A DNA stretch of 64,000 nucleotides, from NCBI RefSeq assembly GCF_004799285.1, contig NZ_SSND01000001.1, positions 372,001-436,000 of the forward strand, in the 5' to 3' direction. Position numbers and translations under genes: made by a program. Positions 17,266-25,335 of this stretch are shown one piece after another (the stretch's first letter is position 1; the number at the start of each line of letters is the position of its first letter). The stretch comes from Aliigemmobacter aestuarii. Lineage in GTDB: Bacteria > Pseudomonadota > Alphaproteobacteria > Rhodobacterales > Rhodobacteraceae. The notes under the pieces were generated by a model. The model was not told the origin of the DNA. It did not search any database and saw nothing but the letters and a program-made list of their open reading frames with translations.

Positions 17266-19020
17266 GTGACGCGTCACCCTGCCCCCGATCCGCGCTATTC
17301 CTCGCGCAGGCTGTTTGCCCGGCTCTGGTCGGGCTACCTGAGGCCGCATGCGGGGCTGATGGCGCTGGCCGCCCTGTTCATGGTGATCGAGGGGGCGACG
17401 CTCGGGGCGTTGTCCTGGCTGATCGAGCCGCTTTTCGACCGGGTCTTCGCGCCCGGCGGGCAAGGTGCGCTGGTCTGGGTGGGGCTGGCGATCCTGGGCC
17501 TGTTCCTTACCCGCGCGGTCACATCCGTGACAGCCAAGACGATGCTGACGACGGTGGCGCAGAAATCCTCGACCGCGATGCAGGCGGATCTTCTGGCCCA
17601 TATCCTGACACTGGACGGGCGGTTCTTTCAGGACAACGCGCCCGGTGCCCTGATCGAGAGGGTGCAGGGCGACACGATCGCAGTGCAAGGCGTCTGGTCT
17701 TCGGTCATCACCGGGGTCGGGCGCGATGCGGTGGCGCTGATTTCGCTCTTTGCCGTGGCGCTGTCGATCGATCCGCTGTGGACACTGGCGGCGCTGGTCG
17801 GCGCGCCGCTGCTGATCGCGCCTGCGGTGGTGGTGCAGCGCTACATCCGGCGCAAGACCGCGCAGATGCGGGCGCAGGCGGGGCTGCGCGCGACGCGCCT
17901 CGACGAGATCTTCCACGGCATCCAGGCGATCAAGCTGAACCGGATGGAGGATTACCAGGTCAGCCGGTTCCGCAGGATCGTGGGACAGATCGTGCGGGCG
18001 GAAATCCGCATGATCATGGGCCGTGCGACGATCCCGGCGATGATCGACGTGGTGACCGGCATCGGCTTTTTCACCGTACTGATGCTGGGCGGACGCGAGG
18101 TGGCATCGGGCGACCGCACCACGGGCGAGTTCATGGCCTTCTTCACCGCGATGGCGCTGACCTTCCAGCCGATCCGGCGACTGGGCGACATGGTGGGAAT
18201 CTGGCAGATCGCCGCGGCCTCGCTTGAGCGCATATACCGGCTGTTCGACACACATCCCGCACCGCGTGCCCCGGCCACCGCCCGCGCGCCCGGAGGCGCC
18301 CCCGAGATCCGGCTAGAGGATGTGTGCTTCGGCTATGGCGACCTTCCGGTCCTGAACGGCGCGACCTTCACCGCCGACGCCGGGCGGACGACCGCGCTTG
18401 TCGGGGCGTCGGGCGCGGGGAAAAGCACGGTCTTCGGCCTTCTGACGGGGCTTTTGCAGCCAACCTCGGGCCGCATCCTCATGGGTGGGGTGGACACGGC
18501 CGACCTGTCGCTGGCCGACCTGCGGGCACAGTTCGCCGTGGTCACGCAGGACAGCGCGCTGTTCGACGAAACCCTGCGCGAGAACATCGGCCTTGGCCGC
18601 GACCTGCCCGAGGCGCGTATCCGCGCTGCGGTGGAAGCGGCCCATGTGGCCGAATTCACCGACGCGCTGCCCCTTGGCCTTGATACGCCGGCCGGGCCGC
18701 GGGGATCGGGCCTTTCGGGCGGCCAGCGGCAGCGCATCGCGATTGCCCGCGCGCTGGTGTCGGATGCGCCTGTGCTGCTGCTGGACGAAGCGACCAGCGC
18801 ACTGGATGCCCAGTCCGAGGCGCTGGTGTCAGACGCGCTGGCGCGGCTTGGCGAGGGGCGCACGACGCTGGTGATCGCGCACCGGCTGTCGACGATCCGG
18901 GCGGCAGACCGGATCGTGGTGATGGATCGCGGGCGGGTTGTCGATCAGGGCCGGCACGAGGATCTGCTGGCGCGGGGCGGACTTTACGCCGATCTCTGCC
19001 GGCTTCAGTTTCAGGGCTGA
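17266..19020 (+). CDS. MsbA-like ABC exporter (fused permease-ATPase)
   Basis: 584 residues, GTG start at 17266. Six membrane helices in residues ~25-320 and a C-terminal ATPase: Walker A GASGAGKST near 380, VVTQDSALFDETLRENIGLGR (Q-loop region), signature LSGGQRQR near 482, Walker B LLLLDEATSALD near 503 and the switch His in VIAHRLST. This is the MsbA/lipid or multidrug exporter layout. Whether it flips lipid A or another lipid cannot be told from sequence. It is divergent from the aminotransferase and is followed after ~50 bp by ygfZ on the same strand. Confidence 0.88.
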   Translation: MTRHPAPDPRYSSRRLFARLWSGYLRPHAGLMALAALFMVIEGATLGALSWLIEPLFDRVFAPGGQGALVWVGLAILGLFLTRAVTSVTAKTMLTTVAQKSSTAMQADLLAHILTLDGRFFQDNAPGALIERVQGDTIAVQGVWSSVITGVGRDAVALISLFAVALSIDPLWTLAALVGAPLLIAPAVVVQRYIRRKTAQMRAQAGLRATRLDEIFHGIQAIKLNRMEDYQVSRFRRIVGQIVRAEIRMIMGRATIPAMIDVVTGIGFFTVLMLGGREVASGDRTTGEFMAFFTAMALTFQPIRRLGDMVGIWQIAAASLERIYRLFDTHPAPRAPATARAPGGAPEIRLEDVCFGYGDLPVLNGATFTADAGRTTALVGASGAGKSTVFGLLTGLLQPTSGRILMGGVDTADLSLADLRAQFAVVTQDSALFDETLRENIGLGRDLPEARIRAAVEAAHVAEFTDALPLGLDTPAGPRGSGLSGGQRQRIAIARALVSDAPVLLLDEATSALDAQSEALVSDALARLGEGRTTLVIAHRLSTIRAADRIVVMDRGRVVDQGRHEDLLARGGLYADLCRLQFQG

Positions 19021-19068
19021 CCCTTCCCCTGCCCTGCGTCGTTCCTATATCACCAGCCTGAACCGGGG

Positions 19069-19863
19069 ATGCCGATGACCGCGATCAACACGCCAGACCG
19101 CTGCGACGACCGCCGCCTGATCGACCTGGGCGGCGCGGATGCGATCCATTTCCTTCAGGGTCTGGTGACGAATGACGTGCGGCCGCTTGCCGGGACCGAT
19201 GGCATCGTCTGGGCCGCGCTGCTGACCCCGCAGGGCAAGTATCTGGCGGATTTCCTTGTGGTGCGCAGCGCCGGGCGGCTGATGATCGACCTGCCGGAAC
19301 GGCTGGCCGACGCCACGCTCAGGCGCCTTTCGATGTATCGCCTGCGGGCGGATGTGACACTGACGCCGTCGCCGCTGCATGTCAGCAAGGGGCTTGGCCC
19401 AGCGCCCGCGGGCGCGCTGGCCGATCCGCGCCACCCGGCCCTGGGCTGGCGGCTTTATTCCGACACGCCCGGCGCCGACCCGAAGATCGACTGGGACGCG
19501 ATCCGCGTCGCGCATGTCATCCCCGAAAGCGGGATCGAGCTTGTCCCCGATGACAGCTACATCCTCGAAGCCGGGTTCGAGCGGTTACAGGGCGTGGATT
19601 TCCGCAAGGGCTGTTACGTGGGCCAGGAGGTGACCGCGCGGATGAAGCACAAGACCGAGTTGCGCAAGGGCTTGGCGCGGGTGCGGATCTCGGGGGCGGC
19701 CCCGGTGGGCACGCCGATTCTGTCGGGCGACCGCGAGGCCGGTGTCTTGTTCACCCAGTCGGGCGGCCTGGCCATCGCGCATCTGCGTTTCGATCGCGCC
19801 GACGGCCCCCTGACCGCGGGAGACGCCACTGTCACGCGCGACCCCGACGCGCCCGGCCGTTGA
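19069..19863 (+). CDS. ygfZ: Folate-binding protein YgfZ (Fe-S cluster assembly factor)
   Basis: 264 residues from the ATG at 19069 (an in-frame ATG at 19075 is equally possible; neither has a strong ribosome-binding site). Folate-dependent helper in assembly or repair of certain [4Fe-4S] enzymes, related to GcvT. The signature K-G-C-Y-x-G-Q-E is present in DFRKGCYVGQEVTARMKH near residues 178-195. N-terminal GADAIHFLQGLVTNDV and TPQGKYLADFLV also match. Ends in a short acidic tail. Lies downstream of the ABC exporter, possibly co-transcribed. Confidence 0.9.
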   Translation: MPMTAINTPDRCDDRRLIDLGGADAIHFLQGLVTNDVRPLAGTDGIVWAALLTPQGKYLADFLVVRSAGRLMIDLPERLADATLRRLSMYRLRADVTLTPSPLHVSKGLGPAPAGALADPRHPALGWRLYSDTPGADPKIDWDAIRVAHVIPESGIELVPDDSYILEAGFERLQGVDFRKGCYVGQEVTARMKHKTELRKGLARVRISGAAPVGTPILSGDREAGVLFTQSGGLAIAHLRFDRADGPLTAGDATVTRDPDAPGR

Positions 19864-20180
19864 CCCCCGGCCGTTGACCATTGTGACCCCTTTCGGGCGA
19901 AGGCACCGCCCGACCGCCACCAATACGGGAATGTCCACAGGATCGTTCACGCCCCGACCCTCATTTGTGTCAAATTTCTGACCAAAGGGTTGATAATCCA
20001 GACATCGGCCCCATATCTGGCGGGACGCGGCCCGGGTTTCCAACTAGATACGGTAACGCCTTTGCGACAGCCATGCACGGAACGCATGGCAGTCATTCCA
20101 AAGACGCGATACCGAATCGTTCAGAAAACGCCATATTCGCCGGACGTCGGAAAACGCAAGAGCAAGAACAGGACGACAAA
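19864..20180. other. 317-bp gap upstream of the small DUF6280-like gene
   Basis: No gene seen. AT-richer than its surroundings between about 19965 and 20000, where GATAAT (19992-19997) could be a -10 element, but no well-spaced -35 is convincing. The leader to the ATG at 20181 would then be ~180 nt, long enough for regulation. Confidence 0.4.
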
Positions 20181-20507
20181 ATGGCCGATTTTGTTGACAG
20201 CACCGCATTCAACTTCGAACAGGGGCAGCGCGCCCGCAAGTTGTTTGCCGCCGTTGTGCTGGCCGCTTTGGACGATGCCATTGCGGATGACAAGAAATAC
20301 GGGAATGGCCCCGAACAGATCGCCCGCTGGGCGCGGTCGCGCGACGGGCGCGAGGTTCTGTCCTGCGCCGGGATCGACCCGAACGAGCGCGTGGTCAAGG
20401 GCCTGATGGAATTCGTCTCCAAGGGCGTGCGCACCTCGGTCGCGCTCTCGCGCGAGGAAAGCGAACGCCGTGCCGCGATGGAAGCCGATCAGGCCGAAGC
20501 CGCCTGA
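20181..20507 (+). CDS. Small conserved Rhodobacteraceae protein (DUF6280-like)
   Basis: 108 residues from the ATG at 20181 (MADFVDSTAFNFEQGQRARKL). Predicted largely helical and acidic at the C-terminus, with a long helix ending EESERRAAMEADQ. I recognise this as a highly conserved small protein of Rhodobacterales and believe it is the family called DUF6280; no function is known. The long leader and the following bidirectional terminator (20538) indicate a monocistronic unit. The 48-codon upstream extension of the open frame has no support and was left out. Confidence 0.7.
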   Translation: MADFVDSTAFNFEQGQRARKLFAAVVLAALDDAIADDKKYGNGPEQIARWARSRDGREVLSCAGIDPNERVVKGLMEFVSKGVRTSVALSREESERRAAMEADQAEAA

Positions 20508-20537
20508 GCGGCTCACGGTCGCCAGACACCGGAATTG

Positions 20538-20568
20538 GAAACGCCCCGATCATGGTCGGGGCGTTTTC
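20538..20568. terminator. Bidirectional terminator
   Basis: 11-bp perfect stem AAACGCCCCGA / TCGGGGCGTTT, 6-nt loop, with a T-run on the plus strand (TTTTCC) and the T-rich TTTCC on the minus strand. Sits between the convergent genes ending at 20507 and 20595. Confidence 0.85.
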
Positions 20569-20594
20569 CTTTGCGCGAAGGACGTTCAGGAGGA

Positions 20595-21713
20595 TCAGTC
20601 GAATTCGCGCGCGGCCAGAGCGCGGGCCACCTCGGCCCGGACCAGCTTGCGCACGTTGCGGGTGATGCGTTCCCCCAGGCTGCCCTGCAATTCGTCGCGG
20701 ATGATGTCGCGCACGACTTCGCGCAGCGCCTCTTCGTCCATGACGCCGTCCTCGGCATCGAACAGGCCGACTTCCGCCTCTGCATCGGCGGCTTCCTCGG
20801 CCAGGCGTGCCATCGTGGCCTGTTCCAGATCGTCGACGACCTCCATCGCCGCGATCGCGGCGATGGCTTCGGCCTCGGCGCGGTCGGCCATCGCGGCATC
20901 CGCCGGCGCAGGATCGGGCACCACATCCGGCGTGGGATCCGCAAAGGACCCGGCCTGCAGCGCCTCGTCACCGGACGTCACGGTCGCGTCCCAGTCGCCT
21001 TCCGCCCAGGCATGGACAGGCTCGCCCACCTGATCACGCGCGGCGAGTTCGGCCTCCTCTGCCTCGTCGATCCGGTCGAAGGCGGGCATCCGCGGGGTGG
21101 GTTCGGCCCATGCCCCGTCGGCCCAGTGCAGCGCCGGGTGATCGTCCATCGGATCGCCGGTTTCGGGTTCCCAACTGGCGTCATAGTCCTGCTGCGACAG
21201 CCCCGCGACGACATCCTCGATCACCGAGGCGGCATCCGGTTCAGCCGATTGGGCGGGTTCAGCCGCTTGTGAGGATTCGGTCGATTGGGCGGGATCGTCA
21301 AAATGCGCGGGCTCGGAAGGCGCGGCCATGTCCGCAAAGGCCACTTCGTCCGACCACCATGCCGGATCGGCGGCGGCTTCGGACATGGCTTCGGACATGG
21401 CTTCGGGCGCGGGTTCGGGTTCCGCATGGCCGAAGGTTTCCGGCAGCTCCGCCGCAGGCGTCGCCAGTTCCGCCCCCACCTCGGGGACGGGCGCGGCCAC
21501 AGGCTGCAGGCCCTGCGGGGCGGGCGCGGCCTCGGCCGGTTCGTTCCCCACGACGCGCAGCGCGGGCGTCAGGATCAGACGGTCAGCCCCGGCGGAAGGT
21601 GTGGACGAAGCGGGCGTTTGCGGGCGGTGTTGCGGGCGCAGGTCTTCCGACACAAGGCGCCGGATGGAGGACAGCACATCCTCGATTTCCACGGAACTCA
21701 TCGGTTCGGACAT
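20595..21713 (-). CDS. PopZ-like protein (short N- and C-terminal helices, long acidic linker)
   Basis: 372 residues from the ATG at 21713. N-terminus MSSVEIEDVLSSIRRLVSEDLRP has the E-x-(I/V)-L-x-S-I-R-R-(I/L)-(I/V)-S-E-D pattern of PopZ/DUF2497 proteins. The centre (~residues 40-310) is low-complexity, acidic and rich in Ala, Pro and Glu. The C-terminus forms predicted helices (EALREVVRDIIRDELQGSLGERITRNVRKLVRAEVARAL) that resemble the PopZ assembly region. PopZ forms polar condensates that tether the chromosome origin in Caulobacter. Assignment is by architecture and short motifs. The linker has small tandem repeats (MSEA units at 21376-21411). Alternative start at 21701. Confidence 0.6.
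   Translation of the reverse strand: MSEPMSSVEIEDVLSSIRRLVSEDLRPQHRPQTPASSTPSAGADRLILTPALRVVGNEPAEAAPAPQGLQPVAAPVPEVGAELATPAAELPETFGHAEPEPAPEAMSEAMSEAAADPAWWSDEVAFADMAAPSEPAHFDDPAQSTESSQAAEPAQSAEPDAASVIEDVVAGLSQQDYDASWEPETGDPMDDHPALHWADGAWAEPTPRMPAFDRIDEAEEAELAARDQVGEPVHAWAEGDWDATVTSGDEALQAGSFADPTPDVVPDPAPADAAMADRAEAEAIAAIAAMEVVDDLEQATMARLAEEAADAEAEVGLFDAEDGVMDEEALREVVRDIIRDELQGSLGERITRNVRKLVRAEVARALAAREFD
21376..21411. repeat. 12-bp tandem repeat in the PopZ-like gene
   Basis: Units near GGCTTCGGACAT encode successive M-S-E-A steps in the disordered linker. Confidence 0.8.
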
Positions 21714-21844
21714 GCCCGGCCCCAAATCTTCTTGTTGCGAAAGTCTAGCCGACCGTTCCGCGTCTTACAAGAAAATGCCGGCAAGGGGCGAACGCCTTTG
21801 CGCTGGCCGCCACGCCCCACCCGATCCGGCATCCGCCCCGACGG

Positions 21845-23230
21845 TCAGTTGCCGATGGATTTCAGGATACGGTCCAGTTTTGCGCCCGGAATGCTGTGCA
21901 CCGGGGCGTTCTTCACCGTGTTGTAATAGGCCGCCGGATCATAGGTCGGGATCCCCAGCTTCAGGTGATCGACCGTCAGCAGGCCCATCGACTGCAACAC
22001 GCCGTAGACGCTGAGATAGCGGTTGGCGACGGCCTGAAGCCGCCCCGCGCGCGCATCAAGCAGTTCCTGTTCGGCGTTCAGCACATCAAGCGTGGTGCGC
22101 GAACCGACCTTCGCCTCTTCCCGCACGCCGTCATAGGCGGTCTGGGCGGCCGCGATCTGGCGGTCGGTGGCCTGGATCGAGGCATTGGTGACCTCGAGAT
22201 TGGCCCAGGCATTGCCGACCTGCTGTTCGATCTGCACCGAGGTCTGCAACAGGCCCGACCGCGCCGCCTCGCGTTGGGCGATGGCCCGGCGATAGAGGGC
22301 GGCAAGCTGCCCGCCGGCATAGATCGTCTGGTTCAGCGTCAGAGACAGCGTGTTCGAGGTGTTGCCGCCCTCGGCCAGACCGACCGAGGCGCGCCCGGTC
22401 AGCGTGGGCCTGGTGTCGGCCTGCGCACGCGCGACGTTGAGGTCCGCGATGGCCGCCTGCCGCTGCGCCTGCTTGATCTGCGGATGTGTCCGCACCGCCA
22501 CGTCACGCGCGGCCTGCAACGATTTCGGCAGCGCGGGCGTCCCGGGCAGGGGCGCCAGATTGCCCGGATAACGACCGACAGCAGCCTTGTAGGCCTCGCG
22601 CGCGACGGCCAGATCGCCTTCGGCCGCGGCAAGGTTCGCACGCGACGCGGCCAGCCGCGATTCCGCGATGGCCACATCCGTGCGGGTGATCTCGCCCACT
22701 TCGAAACGGTCCTGGGCCGCGCGCAATTCCTGCGTGATCAGCCGGACGTTCGACTGGCGCAGGTCCACGATTTCCTGGGCAAGCCGCACCTGCACGAAGG
22801 CCTGGATCGCCGCACCCAGCACCTGCTGTTCGATGTTGACCAGCCCCTCGCGCGTGGCCAGCACGCTTTCCTTGGCCACCTCGACGGCAAGCGCCCCGCG
22901 CCCGAAATCGAGGATGTTCATGTCGGCAGTCAGCGCCGCGCTGGTCGAAAGATCATCGGTGGTGATCGGCTGGCCGAGGAAGTTCGAGGTTTCCTGCCAG
23001 CGGTAGGTCGATTGCACCGTGAAGTTGATCACCGGGCGCAGGCGGGCCAGCGCGATGGCCGCGTCCTCGTCGGCCGCGCGCAGCAGCGCCTGGTTCTGGT
23101 CCAGAAGGTTCGAATTGCGATAGGCCGCGATCATCGCGTCGGTCAGCGTCTCGGCCGAGGCCGCAAGCGGTGCGACAGTGGCGGAAATGAGTGTGAACGC
23201 CGCGACCGTGGCTGTCTTCAGAAAACGCAT
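21845..23230 (-). CDS. TolC-family outer membrane channel
   Basis: 461 residues, normal TolC length, with a signal peptide (MRFLKTATVAAFTLISATVAPLAASA, cut near residue 26). Long alpha-helical duplicated repeats are evident, e.g. VLATREGLVNIEQQVLGAAIQ in the first half and AQTAYDGVREEAKVGSRTTLDVLNAEQELLDAR in the second. The latter phrase is a strong TolC signature. Outer-membrane exit duct used by type I secretion and RND pumps. Starts 46 bp after the pcm stop on the same strand, so the pair is co-transcribed, an arrangement often seen in alphaproteobacteria. Confidence 0.93.
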   Translation of the reverse strand: MRFLKTATVAAFTLISATVAPLAASAETLTDAMIAAYRNSNLLDQNQALLRAADEDAAIALARLRPVINFTVQSTYRWQETSNFLGQPITTDDLSTSAALTADMNILDFGRGALAVEVAKESVLATREGLVNIEQQVLGAAIQAFVQVRLAQEIVDLRQSNVRLITQELRAAQDRFEVGEITRTDVAIAESRLAASRANLAAAEGDLAVAREAYKAAVGRYPGNLAPLPGTPALPKSLQAARDVAVRTHPQIKQAQRQAAIADLNVARAQADTRPTLTGRASVGLAEGGNTSNTLSLTLNQTIYAGGQLAALYRRAIAQREAARSGLLQTSVQIEQQVGNAWANLEVTNASIQATDRQIAAAQTAYDGVREEAKVGSRTTLDVLNAEQELLDARAGRLQAVANRYLSVYGVLQSMGLLTVDHLKLGIPTYDPAAYYNTVKNAPVHSIPGAKLDRILKSIGN

Positions 23231-23276
23231 GTTCAATCCTTCCGCCCTCACAGAGGGTCCGTATCCGCCAGCGATG

Positions 23277-23930
23277 TCAGAGCACGAAGCCCCGTTGTGC
23301 GGCAAATCCCGGAAGCACCGGGGCCGCGGCATTGAACGCCAGACGCCAGGTCACCTGGCCGTCCACCTTGTACCCCACACGGGCCGCGCCAAGCGCACCC
23401 TCCATGAAGACCGCACCGATGCGGCCGCCATCCTTCAACTGGTCGATCAGCGCCTGGGGGATCTGTTCGACCCCGCCCTGCACGGTAATCACGTCATAAG
23501 GGCCGTGTTTGGCCGCACCGGATACCAGCGCACCCTCGATCACGGCGGCATTGTCCACGCCTTCCGCCGAAAGCGTGCGCTGCGCGGCAGCGGCCAGATC
23601 GGCGTTTTCCTCGACCGCGACGACCGCATCGGCAAGACGCGCGATGACGGCGGTCGAATAGCCAAGGCCACAGCCCAGATCCAGCACCAATTCGTCGGGC
23701 TGGATATCCAGCGCATCCAGCAGCTTGGCCAGCGTCCGCGGTTCAAGCACCACGCGGCCCGGAGCGATGTCGACATTCTCGCCGATATAGGCCGCCTCGC
23801 GTTTTTCGCTTGGCACATACACCTCGCGCGGGACGGTCAGCATCGCTTCGATGATCGGGAACTTGGTCACATCCGACGGGCGGACCTGAGTGTCCACCAT
23901 CATCGTGCGGCGCTGTGCGAATTCGGTCAT
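23277..23930 (-). CDS. pcm: Protein-L-isoaspartate O-methyltransferase
   Basis: 217 residues, start chosen at [17 protein letters not shown] (ATG 23930), the family N-terminus. SAM-dependent methylation of damaged isoaspartyl residues. Seen: [20 protein letters not shown] near the start, the SAM-binding motif [18 protein letters not shown] near residue 80, and [10 protein letters not shown] after it. In some related proteins the active-site Ser/Thr region differs and function may drift; here [19 protein letters not shown] replaces the more usual substrate loop, so activity is not certain. Upstream partner of the tolC homologue. Confidence 0.85.
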   Translation of the reverse strand: MTEFAQRRTMMVDTQVRPSDVTKFPIIEAMLTVPREVYVPSEKREAAYIGENVDIAPGRVVLEPRTLAKLLDALDIQPDELVLDLGCGLGYSTAVIARLADAVVAVEENADLAAAAQRTLSAEGVDNAAVIEGALVSGAAKHGPYDVITVQGGVEQIPQALIDQLKDGGRIGAVFMEGALGAARVGYKVDGQVTWRLAFNAAAPVLPGFAAQRGFVL

Positions 23931-24150
23931 TTCTAAGCTCTTAGTCTGGCCTCGGCTGTTTCTGTGATGCCACAGAACCGGGTGGACGGCAACATGGCGA
24001 ATGTCGCACTCACATTCAGCCGGACGCATGTGTTGTCAAGCCCTTCCGGCGTATTCCGGATCTTCGCCGCGCGTTAAATCGCGGCGCACAACCGCGGCCT
24101 TCCCCCCGCCAAGGCGGGACCGGCAGAGCCGGCAAGCATCCGCCACGTCA

Positions 24151-24187
24151 GCGCCCCGACCACCCGCCTTGCGGGGCGTCGGGGCGC
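24151..24187 (-). terminator. GC-rich stem after the 24.2-kb membrane protein gene
   Basis: Perfect 10-bp stem GCGCCCCGAC / GTCGGGGCGC enclosing a second CCCGC / GCGGG stem. No T-run, so it may only slow or protect the transcript end. Starts 17 bp beyond the stop codon. Confidence 0.45.
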
Positions 24188-24203
24188 CGGGGCGGCGTCG
24201 CGA

Positions 24204-25196
24204 TCAGGCGTCGCCCGCCGGTGCCGTGGCATCCGCCCGCGTCCGGCCCAGGCCCGCCCAACCCATCGCCCGCTCGCCCAGCTTGCGGAACTTGTCCGAG
24301 GCGCGTTCCAGCTTCGCCTCCCATTCCGGGTTCGGCGTCTGGCCCTCTGTCACCTTGAAGTAGACCTGCAGCAGGCAGGCCAGCGCGAAGGGTTCGATCA
24401 GCGCGGCCTTCACCGCCCAGGCAAAGACCAGCGCAAAGACCAGCCCCCCCGCCGACCAGGCGCCGGGCATCAGATAGACCACCGCCGCCGCCGGGGCGAG
24501 CATCAGGATGAAGACGACGAAGGCGAGAAGATAGACGATCGCTGTCAGCCATGCGGCATTGACCAGCATCGGCCGCGCGTTCTGGCCGTAAAGCACAAGC
24601 GCCTCGCGCGCGCTGGCCCAGGGGTTTTGCGAACGGGTGCGGATCGCATGGGCAAGGATGACCTCGTCCACCAGCCCGACGGCCATGCGCAGATAGGCGC
24701 GCACGATCCCCATGATCCGGTCAAGGCCGGGGATCGGCAGGATCGACAGCAGGCCCTGCACCAGCCCGGTGATCGCGCCGATCACCCCTTTGATCAGCTG
24801 ATCCAGCGCGAACAGCGTGCTGGCCTGCCCGAAGCGTTCCGTGACGACAGCGCGGGCATGGGCGATCTGGCCCTTGCCGCCGGGAATCTGCCCGCCCTCC
24901 AGCAACTCCACCATCACGGCGATATGGCCTGCCTTCACGATGTAAAGCAGGTAGTCGCGCAGAAAGAACAGCACCCCGGCCACAAGCCCGAAGCCGCCGA
25001 AGGCACCCCACGCGGTCGATTGTGCGCGGAACTCCTCGTCGCCGAAGGCGCCGATGCCCCAGCCTACGCCCGCCCCGGTGCCGGTGGCGATCACTAGGGC
25101 CGCCGTGATCCCGAAATAGACGATGGCCCTGAACACCAGAAAGGGCGCGGTCTGCGCCATGAGTGACATTGCCTTGCCGATGCTGAAATCCCACAT
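24204..25196 (-). CDS. Multi-spanning membrane protein of unknown family
   Basis: 330 residues. Several hydrophobic segments (FLVFRAIVYFGITAALVIA, WGAFGGFGLVAGVLFFL, ITGLVQGLLSILPIP, two or three more in the C-terminal half) with a soluble C-terminal tail beginning WEAKLERASDKFRKLGE. The middle (KAGHIAVMVELLEGGQIPGGKGQ) is hydrophilic. The layout faintly recalls choline-transporter-like (CTL) proteins, but I see no decisive motif, so no function is proposed. Flanked by gaps on both sides. The start is placed at MWDFSIGKAM; the frame continues upstream without initiation signals. Confidence 0.7.
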   Translation of the reverse strand: MWDFSIGKAMSLMAQTAPFLVFRAIVYFGITAALVIATGTGAGVGWGIGAFGDEEFRAQSTAWGAFGGFGLVAGVLFFLRDYLLYIVKAGHIAVMVELLEGGQIPGGKGQIAHARAVVTERFGQASTLFALDQLIKGVIGAITGLVQGLLSILPIPGLDRIMGIVRAYLRMAVGLVDEVILAHAIRTRSQNPWASAREALVLYGQNARPMLVNAAWLTAIVYLLAFVVFILMLAPAAAVVYLMPGAWSAGGLVFALVFAWAVKAALIEPFALACLLQVYFKVTEGQTPNPEWEAKLERASDKFRKLGERAMGWAGLGRTRADATAPAGDA

Positions 25197-25335
25197 GCCC
25201 TGAATTCTCCGTTCCTGTCGCGCATCAATACTCAAATCGTCGCCGAAGCGGGGCGAAGTCTGCCACAGCCGGCGATCCCCCGGAAGGCCCGCCAGCACGC
25301 TCGGCGGGCAAATCCCGCCGGACCTTTCGCCCGCG

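Noticed and set aside
19864-20180. Small gene or tRNA in the long leader
   Set aside because: No start with a ribosome-binding site, no cloverleaf and no coding bias could be found.
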